Shown in pieces: positions 22,673 through 36,000 of a stretch of 64,000 nucleotides of DNA. This stretch comes from Fistularia commersonii. Taxonomy: Eukaryota; Chordata; Actinopteri; Syngnathiformes; Fistulariidae. Location: the NCBI GenBank assembly GCA_037954325.1, contig JBBMNZ010000007.1:13555001-13619000 (forward strand). The letters are read 5' to 3'. Position 1 is the first letter of the stretch; the number at the start of each line of letters is the position of its first letter. The notes under the pieces are model-generated. The model was not told the origin of the DNA. It ran no database searches and saw only the letters and a list, made by a program, of their open reading frames with translations. The translations under genes were made by a program, and so were the position numbers.

Positions 22673-25600
22673 GCATTAATAATATGACTGACTGTAGATT
22701 TCATAAAGTAGCCAGCCTGAATTACTAGAGCATCTCAAACTCCTGGGTTTTTTTATCTATGCTGATCTGTACATGTCCTCTCACAAAGAAGGGTTTAGTG
22801 GGCAATGTTAATGTAACTTCAATGTTTGGCACGGCTAATCAGAACCATTTAACTGATTTTCAGTTTTGATAATGAAACATCACTTTATCAAATCTGGTAT
22901 TTTAGATGGCTTTATATTCATGATTTCTAGATAAAAACTCTGTCTTTTTATATAATCTGTTGCTAACATAAAGTATTTTAAATTTCATGTAATTTCTGCT
23001 TTTAAGTAAGTGGTTAATCTGAAGGATCTCAGATTTCTACTACTACGTTTTCATTTTAGCTAATTTCTTTACAAGTCCTGGCATATAATTTTGTAGAGAG
23101 CGAATGACATTTGAATTTTTTTTTTAGCCAGTTAAAGTGCTCTCCAACCATCAAAATGTAGGAAAAAAAGTTAATTAGAAAGGAATTCTAAACAGCCAAA
23201 GTAGAGAAATAGATAAAATTCTGTCAATTTTCTGCCCAGAGGCCTTGCGCAACCTTGGCCTGCTCCTGCTGCACTCCTGCATGCAGCCTCCAAAGACTCT
23301 CAACAGAATCAAGAAGTTTAACAAAATGCATATTACAACTACTGTTTCACAAGATATGAAGAACTTGATCCACCCCTCATTATTTCACTCAGCCAAGCAT
23401 GTTTTGATGAATTACAGCTCTTATGTAAGATTCTGCTGCAGCTTGTGAATCATTAGCTCATCTGGCGTCTGTATCGACTGTACAGAGGCCTTGAAAGAAC
23501 TCTTCCAGCAGGACTGAACTTCTGTTTTCATAAACGCCCCTCTCTAATTATGTCTCAACAGATGGAGCTAGAGAGTCATAATGCTCTGCAATTAGAACTC
23601 TTAAGACAATGATGTACCCTGACTGATTATGTGGTTCCTCAGACTGTCAAATGTCTATTTATCTCACACAACCAGAGGACATTTTTGTCTCTTTATGGTT
23701 TAGGAAATTTCTAGGCCACGTCCAAAAAAGAAACAATTGTGTTGGAGGCTAAATAGCCATATGCTTCATGCTGGGTTTGTAGACCAGAGGAAGTTTTTGT
23801 AGCTGTCACTCATGCATGTTGTAAATAGTGAGCTCCTAAGAGACTTTTTGTGTATTAGATACAATCTGATGGACACTCTAAGGGGACAGACTGCATTAAA
23901 TGTCTTATAAACATCCAGCCTCCACATCAGTGACATGGGAATGAGACCATGTTAATGCACATTTTATGCACAGTGTATGTGGAGCTCAGGCAGAGGTCTG
24001 TGTGTCATCTGACATCCGTAGACTCTTTATGAATATTCAATGGAGCCGTGAAGTGAAGCATTGCCCTAAAGGGAATGAAGTGGAGTGGGTAGAAGTGTTT
24101 ATGATTACAGTTCAGGAGTTTCTGAGAATAAGCCCTCACCATGAGAAATGCGAGAGTAAATCTTACAGGGGTTGGGGATTGCGCTATTACACATGCAGCT
24201 GTCTGGTTTTGGACAGATTGTGTGTGAGATAGAAAGTTCTAAGAAAGCAATTGTTCACAGATATTAACGATAGGAGGGAGAAAAAGACCTGAGGGAGCAT
24301 AGCAACCATTTCTAAATGTTCTAAATGATGAGCTCACCATGTGTTGAATTGAAAATTATACCTCAGTTTGATGGCGGACATTTTCAATGTGTATTGAATT
24401 ATTTTTGCCAAGTAAGTCAAAGCAATTCTAACTATATACATGTTTACAGGCCATATACTTAAATTAATGAATATATCAATATGATTGTCAGAGCTGGTAT
24501 TGATGAAAAGAGATACCTTAAAAAGTCAAATTGACAAAAGAATTGAAAACTTTAAAAAGTGATAAAGGGACATCTACATCTTTTGACTTGAGACTGTAAC
24601 TACAAAAAGGGTGACATGGAAGCGGAATTTGTACAAGCTCATAAATGATATCTGCTGTTTTTCAGTGGACTTACTTATCCTGAGATAAGCCATATCCTTA
24701 CAGCTGTAGGATGTAAAGAGAGTGGCGTCCAAGCAATCGGGTCAATCACAGGTGAACCTAGATTTCCACAGGTGGACAGACAGACAGATCAGATCATTGA
24801 CATGTTTGAAGCTGCTAGACCAAGCTGATCAAATTATAAGCGCTGGCTTTTAATATAATTTCTCTCCAGCAGTTTGGTACCACGGTCAATCAATTGTCAA
24901 CAAAGGATGAATATGCAAATGGATTGGTGGATCTTAATAACCCATATGCATTTTTGAACAATTCACTACAGCCTTAGAGAAGCTGGTTTTATGTGCCTAT
25001 TGTCCTTACAGGGGTCACTGATCCGATGGCAGCCTGTAATTGTCTAGGGCCGTTGCAATTTTTTGGGAGGTCAGTTTTAGTAATTTTATCTATCTAATTT
25101 AATGGTATTTAACTCCAACTTCCATTCAGGCCTTTATTAATATCATCTAACTGTTGAGCAGAGCTGTGTGCTCCATGTTAGCTCAGCAAGCTACATTAGG
25201 AAACAAAGACACTGCAGCTCGAGTCAACACAGCTCCCAATCATTCATAATTATTGTCTACCTCTATTAAATCTCTGCCTTCCTGCCAGCATGAGGACAAG
25301 TAATGCTTTTCATTTAGCAAAGCCAGCTGCCTCTCCTCCCATTTATGAGCTGTGTAGCTACATTAGGTTACGCTAGACACAACAACAGATACATCAGGCT
25401 CTGCTACCCACAAATAATCACCTGCAAGAGGAAATCTGCTCTAACTGGTTACTGGGGTGACGTTGGGCAGTTGGAATTTTTTTAACATTTCAGCCAATCT
25501 TTATTTTCACCTTCACCATGCAGATGGAAGAAAACGTTTATGACATGCAGTTTCATTCTGGGGGTGTATGTCAACCGCAGATCAGCCAAAGGAACATTAA

Positions 25601-26204
25601 TCTGGTTGGATACCAGAATAGGGTTCTGCATCACGTGTCGTGTCCTGCTTCTGTCTATGAAATGTCAATTTTTAACTTGACAACGCTCAGTCTTATGTTG
25701 TCGGGATGTACATACAGTTTTAGGAGACAAAATGCATCAATGTTCTTTAGCATTCTAGTGCATTCCTGTCTCTGGCAAGATCATTTGGAGGAATGTGGAC
25801 AGCATTTCATAAACCTCTACCCATAATCCTATTTGTCTTCCATTCATAGTAAAACGCATACCATGATAGAATGCAAATGGTTAGCCACAAAAATAGTTTA
25901 AAAACTTGTCTGTCACTGACAGATGCAAATATTCCAGAATTATATCTTCAAATAAGCTAAATGTTGTTATTTTACTTTTACAATACTACCAAAATGATTG
26001 ACGTGTTCACAGGAATCTCCCACTGATTTCTGGAGACCCCATTACAAAAACAAAAACAATATGTTTTTCTAAAAGGTGAATGCCTGGGCCACACAGAAAG
26101 AGTGGCCCGGAGCTTTGAATCTCTATTTGACTGTTATATATATATATAGGTAAACTAACATATATCCGAGTTGATGTTTGTTCCAATAAAGATTTTTGTA
26201 CATG
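22673..26204. other. Intergenic, no gene recognised
   Basis: Single-copy-looking AT-rich DNA. A CAG-preceded open stretch at 23,237-23,448 (TTTTCTGCCCAG, then a leucine-rich frame with LRNLGLLLLHSCMQPPK) has exon-like features but no recognisable homology or donor. No ankyrin-repeat exon was seen. Confidence 0.5.
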
Positions 26205-26390
26205 GGCTGGCTGTGGCTCATTTTGTTAAGTGGGTGTCCCTCCAATCCAAAAAGTTGAACTGAACTGAACCCAGAGTTCCTTCTGATGGCCTTGTTAGCA
26301 CCTTGCATGGCAGCTCTGACAATGTAGGTCGCCACTGAATCGGCAAGTTGTGAAAGTGCTTTATAAGTAGAGACCGTTTTATTTCCCCTT
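26205..26390 (+). mobile_element. Decayed tRNA-derived SINE
   Basis: The head GGCTGTGGCTCATTTTGTTA resembles a tRNA-like A-box region (GGCTCAGTTGGTAGAGC type). The body has CTTGCATGGCAGC. The tail AAAGTGCTTTATAAGTAGAG matches the AAGCGCTATATAAGTACAG end that I associate with a common teleost SINE. Mutations are many, and the boundaries are approximate. Confidence 0.55.
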
Positions 26391-27579
26391 TTCGGAACAG
26401 AACAACATAAAAAATGTAATAATTTTCTGCTGAATATTTGGCAAAAACAATAAAATATTTAGAATCCAAAATGTCCAATTTTCTTAAAAGAGTCATTAAC
26501 TTGAATGTAAAGTTGGTTCATTTTTTTCTGTTTGACAGTTGCATTCGGGCTCGGTTTTGATATTCCTGACATGGAAGTGATCGCATCACTGTTCACAGTA
26601 TCAGAGCTCTCAGGAGTCACACTGAAATCCATTGTCTGCAGTTGAGAAGGGCTTTAAGGAGGCCCACTGATCGATTATCTGTTTAGACCAAACAGGTCTG
26701 ACTTCCATAGCCCCGCCAATCTGATCAGCCTAGATTAACGCTCAATGAGGGATCGTCTCTGCTCAGATCGTCTCTGTTCATATCCATATTTATGTATTTT
26801 CTTTTGTTAGTAGCGCACACTTGGCATTTTACCATTCGACAGCCTTGGTTGAATGAAGGATGATAATCCTCAGACTGCTGATTCCTCTAAAGCCAATTGG
26901 CTCATAACTGCATGAAAACCAGGATGGTGCTTAGAACTCTGGCATACAGGGGATAATTGCACAGGGCCACTGGGTGGGCTATTGATGCAAAGAACGGCCT
27001 GCAAGGCAAAGATTTTGGCAAACTGTTTCAATACCTGCTGTCTGTCTGCTTCCTCCTCCTTTGTCTCTTTGTCCATCTCCATCCTACCTCTTGTCTACAG
27101 GACGCTGTAATTTAATCCGTTTAGACATGTTTTCAGATCAATATCAATTTTCTTTGGCCCAAAGAAGAGCCTGTTGTGTGAGCTCGTTCCCAGCAGTGGC
27201 TGAAGGGCCAGCAGGGGTTTCTTTATGTGTTTTGCATCACAGAATCTATGAAGAGAGGGCAAAGTTTATATCTAATCTCCAGGACCTGCTGAAGAACAGG
27301 CCTAAACATTGTGTTGTATTTTTACATTTAAAGATTGATGATTGATTCACAGATTATTTATTCCACTCGAATAGGAGATTGTTGCTTTTTATGTAACTTT
27401 TAAGAAATTGATTTCTTTTTTTCTTTTTTTTTTACATTTAATTAATTCATTTCTTTATCTTATTTATTTATCTTAACCTTTCCTCATATATATTTTTTTG
27501 TTTGTCTGATTCTGTCTAGTTTCCCTTTCTGACAATTTGAAAAAAAAAACGGAAAGAAAACAGATGAATAGAGAAACTA

Positions 27580-27880
27580 GCTTCTGTCTTACAGCACGAA
27601 AGTCTCTGGTTTGATTACGATAGGGGGATTTTCTTGAATGCCTGGGTTTCCTCCTGGTTCTCCAATTTCCTTTAGCAGTCCAAAAACATTAATTGAAGAC
27701 TCTAAATTGCCCAGATGTCTGAATGAGTGAGTGAACGGTTGTATGCCTCTATATGTGGCCCCTGTGATTCTCTGGCAACAGGTTCAGGGTGAGCCTCTCA
27801 CCCCAATGAAAGCTGGGATTGTCTTCAGTAACCCCTTTCAACCCTGACTGCAGGATAAGCGGTAAAGTTAATGAATTAAT
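27580..27880 (+). mobile_element. DANA/V-SINE-like element, decayed
   Basis: The order matches the copy at 53,313-53,621: a tRNA-like head (CTTACAGCACGAAAGTCTCT, then GGTTTGATT near the B-box position), a centre with TGGGTTTCCTCC and CAGTCCAAAAACATTA, TCTAAATTGCCCAGATGTCT, GAACGGTTGTATGCCTCTAT, and a GCAGGATAAGCGGTAAAG tail. The family name is by resemblance to zebrafish DANA and related V-SINEs. Confidence 0.6.
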
Positions 27881-28504
27881 TCATCACTTAAGGAGTATAT
27901 AAAAAACAATATTAAGTTCTTAATATCAGGGCCTGTTGGATAATGGGGGACAAAGTGACCTACAAGGCGAAGTCTGTCACTGTAACAGAATAAAAAAGCC
28001 CGCTGTCTATCAGCAGTGAATCAGCTGGACCCGTTGCAGGCTCTGACAGTGATTCTCCTTCACCTGCAATGTGCAGCTCCCTATTTTTATAAATAACTGT
28101 TTTAAATATTCATAACAACATTTGCATCAAAAGTACTTTGCATTTCACAGCTAAGTTTTAGAAAGTCAATGGGACATCAATTTAATGACTAATGGATATA
28201 AAAAGAAAGAAAAAACAAACTTCCGCCGCAGATATCTTAAAATATCACTTGTTAATTGATTTTGAATTAAATAAAAGTGTCAACATCCTTTTCAAGTAAA
28301 AATGAAAGGAATTTAACTCGTATGATTAGGAATCAACTCAAATTAAATAATTTTTTGTTGTTGCAACATGTATTCTTTATTTTATTTTCAGTTGTTTGAT
28401 ATCTTTTTTTCCTATATCTTATCAGATGTTTTTTTGTCATTTTCAAGAAAAGACAATAAATAACCAAGAAAGAATCGCATATAAATGAGCTAACATCAGC
28501 AAAA

Positions 28505-30000
28505 TGAAAATCTTCTTCTTATTTTTCGTCTTCTTATTCTTCTCCTTTCGGCTTTTCCCTTCAGGACTCGCCACAGCCAATCAACCTTCTCCTTCTAACC
28601 CTATTCTCTGTATCCTCCTCTCTCACACCAGCTACCTTCATATCTTCTCTCTCTACGCCCATAAATCTTCTCTTTGGTCTTCCTCGAAACCTCCTGCCCG
28701 GCAGCTCTAGTTCCAGCATCCATCTACCACTATATCCCTCCTCTGTATGTGACCCAATCATCTCAGTTTGGCTTCTCTGACCTTCTCTTCAAAACATCTA
28801 ACATGTGCTGTTCCTCTGATAGACTCATTCCTGATCCTATCACTCTTGGTCACTCCCAAAGAGGACCACAGCATGTTCATATCTCTGGGACCTCTATCTC
28901 TGCATCCTGTCTTTTCATCATTGTAACTGTTTCTAGGCCATACAGCATTTCTGGTCACACCCCTGTCTTGTACACCTTTCCTTTCATTCTGGCTGATAGT
29001 CTTCTATCACATAGTACCCCTGACTCTTTTCTCCACCCATTCCAACCTGCTTGATTCTGTCTCTGCACCTCTTCCACACTCTCCGCTACTCTGGACGGCT
29101 GACCCCAAGTACCTGAAATCCTCCAACTTCTTGATCTGCACTCCCTGTAGCCTCACTGTACCACCCGAGTGCCTCTCATTCACGAACATATACTCTGTCT
29201 TGCTGCTGTGCATACCTCCACCTCTCTAGATTTTCCTCTACCTGTTCTCTGCTCTCATTACAGATCACATTGTCATCTACAAACATAATGGTCCATGGAG
29301 ATTCCTGTCAAACCTCATCTGTCAGCCACTGCAAACAAGAAGGGGCTCAGAGCTGATCCCTGGTGGAGTCCCATCTCCACCTTGAACTCTGTTACCCCTA
29401 CAGCACACCGCATCACTGTCTCACAGTTAGCATACATGTCCTGCGTCACTCTACAATACTTCTCTGCCACTCCAGATTTCCTTATACAATGCCAGAGTTC
29501 CTCTCTTGGCACCCTGTCATGTGCTTTTTCTAGGACTACAAAAACACAATGCAGCTCCCTCTGGCCTTCTCTGTACTTCTCTCTTTGCATTCTCAAAGCA
29601 AATACTGCATCTGTAGTACTCTTTCTAGGCATGACGCCATACTGCTGTTCACAAATGCTGACATCTGCTCTCAGTTTCCACTCCTCTTTCCCATAACTTT
29701 ATTGTGTTGCTCAGCAACTTTATCCCTCTATAGTTGCCACAATTCTGCAGATCCCCCTCAAAGATGGTCACCATGTCTCCATTCTTCAGGCATCTTCTCA
29801 CTTTCTAAGATCCTGTTGAATAATCTAGTGAGAAACTCTACCACTGCCTCTCCTGGGCACTTCCACACCTCCACAGGTGTGACCAACTGCCTTTCCACTT
29901 TTCATCCTCTTCAATATCTTCCTCACTTCACTTTTACTAATCTCTGCTACTTTGTGGTGTACAATAGTCACCTCTTCTACCTTTGCCTATCTTTCATTTT
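28505..30000 (-). mobile_element. 5'-truncated copy of the same LINE
   Basis: The minus strand shows reverse-transcriptase pieces (EKAHDRVPREELWHCIRKSG and GLHQGSALSPFLFAVADR in 29,315-29,632; KKLEDFRYLGSAVQSSGECG in 29,007-29,213). The C-terminus follows (PGRRFRGRPKRRFMGVERED in 28,561-28,761). The 3' end has an AAG/AATAAG-rich tail, seen as CTTCTTCTTATTTTTCGTCT on the plus strand at about 28,512. It lacks the endonuclease half. Frames are interrupted, so it is inactive. Confidence 0.88.
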
Positions 30001-33000
30001 TTATGCAAAATGATAATGAGTGATGTAAATAAAGGTTTATAATTAATTATCTACATTACATTATCTACATTATCTACAAAAATGTTTCCTACTGAACATT
30101 AATCTAACTTATAGTTGGACTCCTGCAAGACAAGCGACTGTCACATGATGTTTTTAACACCTTCTCCTGAGATCAAACACAATTTCCTTTATTTGAACTG
30201 ATGAAAAACTGTAAACTTAAAAATTAGTTAAGACACACACATATATATGTATGTATATACTTATATATATCTATATACATAAATAGTTTACCTCTTACAG
30301 CACACACCTTGAATCAGGGAGATTGGATGACACCATGGGTCAAACCTAATTTCATACTGTCTAAACATTTGATGTTGTTTTTGGAGTCATTTTGTTATCC
30401 ACCGGGAGCCTAAATTTGGAACAACTTAATACATTTTTCATATGACCTTACTTCCAACTACATGACTTGAATTTTTTTTCAGGGTTCTCAATATCTCAAA
30501 CATATGGTCCGTGTCCACACATGCATATGAAAAGAATTGTGAATTCCTGCTTACGTCTGTCCCGGGCCCGGAGAGGAGGCGCCATTTTCACACATATATA
30601 GTCATCTCTCTTATCACTTTCTTAAGAGACAATGTTATTTTCTCACATACTTAAGTCATATTCCGGTGAATTAATTCAAGGATCTACCAAATCATTTTAT
30701 CATTTTGCTTGTAAGAGACAGTTGCCAAATGATCCGTATGTTCTCTGTGCTTTTTTCAACACATAATCCACCAATAATTTGCATCTACTCAAAAGCGAGA
30801 GGCTTTATTCGGTCACAGTTTTGCTTTTACAATTTTAGATGCATAGGGACCTCTTTTAAAGTCTATCATACTGCTTCTGCTTTGAAACTAATGCTGAGGG
30901 TATCTGTCTGAGCATTGATATGTTATGTGGTATGAGTGGGACAATGACTGCAAAGCCAGGTGAACCTTTTCTATAGAGGATTCAAGCATTGATGTCACAC
31001 CATGTGTAGAATTGCGCAACAATTTTAACAAAATGCAGGTGAGCTGGTTTTAGAAAGTTGGATACTGATTGATGATTTTACTGGCATCGCTCTGGAGCAC
31101 TTTGCCATGGCAGGTCAGTGTTACACTGAACTGTGACATTGTATTTCACAGTATATAATAGGTTTATAGACGCTAGATCCATGCTGGAAGCCAGCCTCCC
31201 AATATGGCATCCATCTACCCTCTGGATTGCAGGCCCTTGGTTGGTGTTATTGGATGGGCCACATTTTACAAAGCTTTGTGCAACTCAATTATCACTTTCT
31301 GACCTTTAAGAATGCATTATTTTTGGATGATGGAGAACCTACATCAATGGAATGGGGACTCTTTTTATAAAGCATCACAAACAGCCATATCTACTGCCCC
31401 TGTTTTCTGAGACAGCACCACCTGCTGAACAGGAGGACAGCAGAAACGGAATATATTTCCTGACACACATGAAGGCTGGGATTCATTTGTCAGACTTTGG
31501 TCCTGATACTGCATTGACCTGCTACTATAACTTTTAGATAACTTTTTTGAGAGGCATTTATCAGCATCAGATACCCAAAGCAAACACATCTGCCATGTTA
31601 TGACAGAAGCCCGACAACCTTCTACCCTTTTGTGTCTGTCTTTATTGCTTTCTCTTCCTCCAAGTGAGAAGGATGAACCTGAAATACATTTCAATCAGGT
31701 CACAAAATAGTGTGAACTAGTAATAACTGTAGCAGGAGGCCATGTGTGCCGTGCAATAATTAGGAAACAATGATGAAGCCTTTCTGAAACAAAGTGTTCA
31801 ATTCAGTCAGTTTCACCTGAAGAAGAGACAAAATGAGGGTGCAAAAATCTGTATATCTATTGCTAATGAACACAAACAGTTATAAAAACTGCTCTAGCAG
31901 TTTCACAACTCTTTTTTTTTTTTTTTGAGTTTAGAGACAAATCTGAGTCTTCCAAATGGTGTCTGCATCTCTTTCCTCATTTACCTGACAGACAGACTTC
32001 TATTGTTCCCCGCTGTTGGTACAATATTGTCATGAGGGTTGAATTGAATAACTCATCATTGGATACTATCTCACTCATGCACGTAATGGCGTTTAACACG
32101 ATGCCTCCGCTCCTGTTAGACATTAGCAAAAAATGTCATCATCAAAGTATACAAGTATCTGCTTCTCAATGCTGGATGCTTTTCTTTGCTTGCCTCATGC
32201 TCTCTTTCTTTTGAGAAAGTTTCAAGAGGGTCCCCCAATTAAAAATCATTAAGTGAAGGCACAAACCACTTCCAAAGACTTTCTAATTCATGTTCCAAAA
32301 ATAAAGTCATCGTCCTTGGAGCGGTAATATTGTCAAGTTACGCATCGTCTGGTTCATTCTCAACAAACATGACGGACAAGGCCATTCATCCTTATTTTAA
32401 GAAGAAAACGCTCTTTCTGAGCCATATGTTATCTTAAAAAGCCCAATCTAGGTCAAAACAACAATCCCAGCTAACCTTTTAAATCTGACATCAGTTATGA
32501 CAACAAACAAGGGCTGAATACTAGAGTGCTGCTTCGCTTTTTACTCCAGCAACAAGTAAAATTGCTTCTAAAAATGTGCTCACCATAAAGTGAAGGCCAG
32601 AGCCTATTTTTATGAGAGGAAAGGTTTCTTACTTTCAAAAATTCTTTGATGTTTGAAAGTTAAAAAGGATAAAAGCCTTCGGCTAAGCACAGTGTATCTA
32701 CAGATGAAGGGAAATTGAGGCAAAGCAATAAACTGCGCATAAAAGAATGCCTTTCTGAGGATGCAGTTGACATGCTTTGTAAAACAAGGAGAGCAAAGAA
32801 ATAACAAAGGCATTCCCTGTGTTTTGCACCTTTTAGCCAGCCTTCATTTTAAAAGGTACGATTTTCAAAAATATAGTGAATAAGGTCTACGATCTTTATA
32901 CTGAAATGATGAAACAATAAAACAACAGCATACCCCTTTTTCCACTGAAATTTCGAGTAGAATGAAATAAAACAACAAATGTGTTTAATCCGTCACCAGT

Positions 33001-36000
33001 CATTATAATCATCGCCCCCGATGGGACTTTGTGAAACATGGCTCCGTGCCTGATGTTTTCAGAGAGCACAGAGCAAACACACGAAGCTCTGCGCCTCTGG
33101 CTTCAACAGTGATTCCCCGCATGCAGACATACATCCGTATGACAAAATTACAGGCCCAAAGGTGAATACATAACCTCTTTCATGCAGGATATCATGTAAT
33201 CATTCCTCATCTTTTGCACAAATGAAGGAACTACAGTTGGATTCCACGGTGCATATTGATTCTGGTCTTTCCAGCATGTTAAAGTTATCTTTTAAATTTA
33301 TCTTTATCCTTATGTGGCCGGCAGCTATTGTTGTGGCACATGGTGCCATGCAGTGAGATAGAAAAGAATGAGCCGTCCCTTATCTCAACTGAAACCAGAA
33401 ATAAAAAAATCTTCCCCTAGGATAAGAATGCAGTCTAAGGGTGAATGCTAAAAATACAACTTCATTTTGAAGGTAGGAATTCGTGGAAACAATACTGTGA
33501 TTTATTTACTCAACACTGATGGATCTATACTTTACATTTACACATTCAAACTAGTCATCTCCTGAAAAGCATCTGCCAACACCGTTTGAAGGCTCACAAT
33601 ATGAACAACATCGAAGTTTTCAACCAGACCTCTCACAAAAACAAATACCATAATACTTAAGGAAGAACTATTTACTCTTTGAATTAGCACTCAGCCCATA
33701 GGTACATTTCCATGGATGCTGTGAAACTCTTATTTGTTGAAAACAGTAGATAGGGGAAAACAGCAGTTGATATTACCTTAATTTTCTGTTGGAATATGAT
33801 AAAAGGCTGACATCTAGTTGCCCTCCTCTCAGATTTATGTTTACAATATTAGTCATGTGGCTGTTCCCCATGGGAACCTCTGTTTTGTCAAAAGGTCTGG
33901 TTCTTAGCGGATGAACCCACATCAAGATCAGGAAAAAAACAAGGAGGGGGGGGGCATCAAAATTGTCTACCAGGTCCTAATCAAGCTGGGACCAGAGAAT
34001 TTCCATTCCATTGATCAGGTTAGGTGAACTTAAAAAGCAAATTTGATCAAAATGTTATATTATTTAGACAAAATAGAACCACAATATTGTGCAACTTCAA
34101 TCTAAAACGATATATCTCAGCATGTCACACTGTCATACCCCTTTCCCCTTGCAAGTTCTCTAAACATAACGTTGGCTTTGTCAGCCAGAAACGCACAATG
34201 TACGAAGCAGCCAACAACTAAGTGGTTCAAACTGAGTTTAGAGTCTGGATGTAGTTGGACTGAGGGGACATTGTTTTGCAGATGCTTTGAGAAATAAGGC
34301 TGTCAAGAAAATATGTCTGGCAAAGGCCAGTCACTTTGTTTCCTCTCAGTGGGAAAACTATAAAATTAGTTTTTGCTCTCTCTTTTTGCGACTTTGGCAT
34401 CACTGATAAATTGAGAGGCAGCTGAGGGATGTTCAACAGCCTTACAGGAATAGCACAGGCACCACTTTCGGTCTATAATCAACTTGTGTTTAGAATCAAA
34501 AACTCTGAACCTTCAATTTTGAGTCTTTCATATGAGAAGCAGAGGAGAGGACTTTCTGCAGGACTTTGTGGTTTCAGAACTTCCATCTCTCATGTCAGAC
34601 AGATGGCTCAGGACAATGGAGAAGCCTGCGAGTGAGCAAGAACAGACGCTGAAATCCATACACTAATATCTACCTTCTGTGATTCTGCAGAAAATCATCC
34701 GCTTTTATTGTGTGCTGCCCACCGTTCCTCCCCGAGGACTGTGAATAAAACCCCCAGCATGCACCTCTCCTCAGGATTATTTGTATCCCGTCTTTAAAGT
34801 GCAGCATTAAGCATGAATTTTTCAACTTACTCCTTATCTGCTAATTAATCAGTAAGCTGATATTAGTAGGTTGTCCACATAAATAAACCCACCAGCTTTC
34901 CACAAAAGGATGATACTTGGGAACTATAAATACATGAAGAATATTTCATGTCACTGCCTCTGATAGACATTTCAATAAAACCAGCTGTCGACAGATATTA
35001 CCATCCAGTGCCTGGCATAGAAAATGCCCATAGCCATATCCTTTTTACCGTGGAGAACTCCATGTCCATTTTTCAGCACCTACAGATGTTGTCAGCTAAT
35101 TATAGGAGACAATGTTAAGAAAATCCACCCATTTCTTCAGCCATATTACTAACAAAATCAAGCCAAGTGATGAGAACAGACTGTATAACTAGCCTCCAGT
35201 GTCTCTTTCTCGCTCCCTTTCTCTAACGCTGATGGAAATCCAGCTCTACGTCTTCACTCAGCCATGCACACTTGCCCTCCCATTTCCCTGCTGAGGGGTC
35301 AGCTTTGTTCCTGTTAGTTTTGAAAGCTTTCGCAGGAGACACATTTCTGAGACATCATGAACTTGCAGTTGGCGCTGCTGAAGTAAATTACTTGATCTAT
35401 GGATTTTAGTAACTTTTCACTTTGAAGTGAAATATAAAGTGTAGTTTTAAAGTGACACCTTTCCTTGTAAGATACTAAAAAGAGGTGGAAATTGCATCGC
35501 CTCTTTCCAAAGTAAATATTCAGATATAATACAGTTAAAGTATTTTTCTATTCCTCTAGCACAACTTGAACATTATTTTGCTGCATTCACAGTCATAAGC
35601 GGAATGAATTCAACTTGAATGAATGATATTGCCATGCAGCCTCAGGGAATTGAATGACCTCAGCGACTGGCATTAGAGTTTTCTTGTTGAGACTTTTCTA
35701 TGCATCAGCAATATCACACTAATTACAGAAAATTATACATGTGTGCAACAACATATTGTTCATGATATTGAAAAAAGTGATATATCACTTGCTATTACTT
35801 ATCAATTACAGCCAACTATAAATTGATGCCCCGGTAAAAAATACTGTGTTGTTGTTGTTATTTTTAATTTGTTTCTTCAGTTATTTTGTGGTTTACTAAG
35901 TTTCTCAATCACTTTGGTTGTTTGTGCAATCATTGAGAAGTACAATGAGTGAAATGGAAATGAAGGAAAAAGAAAAGTGAAGAATAGAAAGAATAGAAAA

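Noticed and set aside
28504..30013. Plus-strand frames of 126-154 codons
   Set aside because: Antisense of the second LINE copy; no protein family recognised in this direction.
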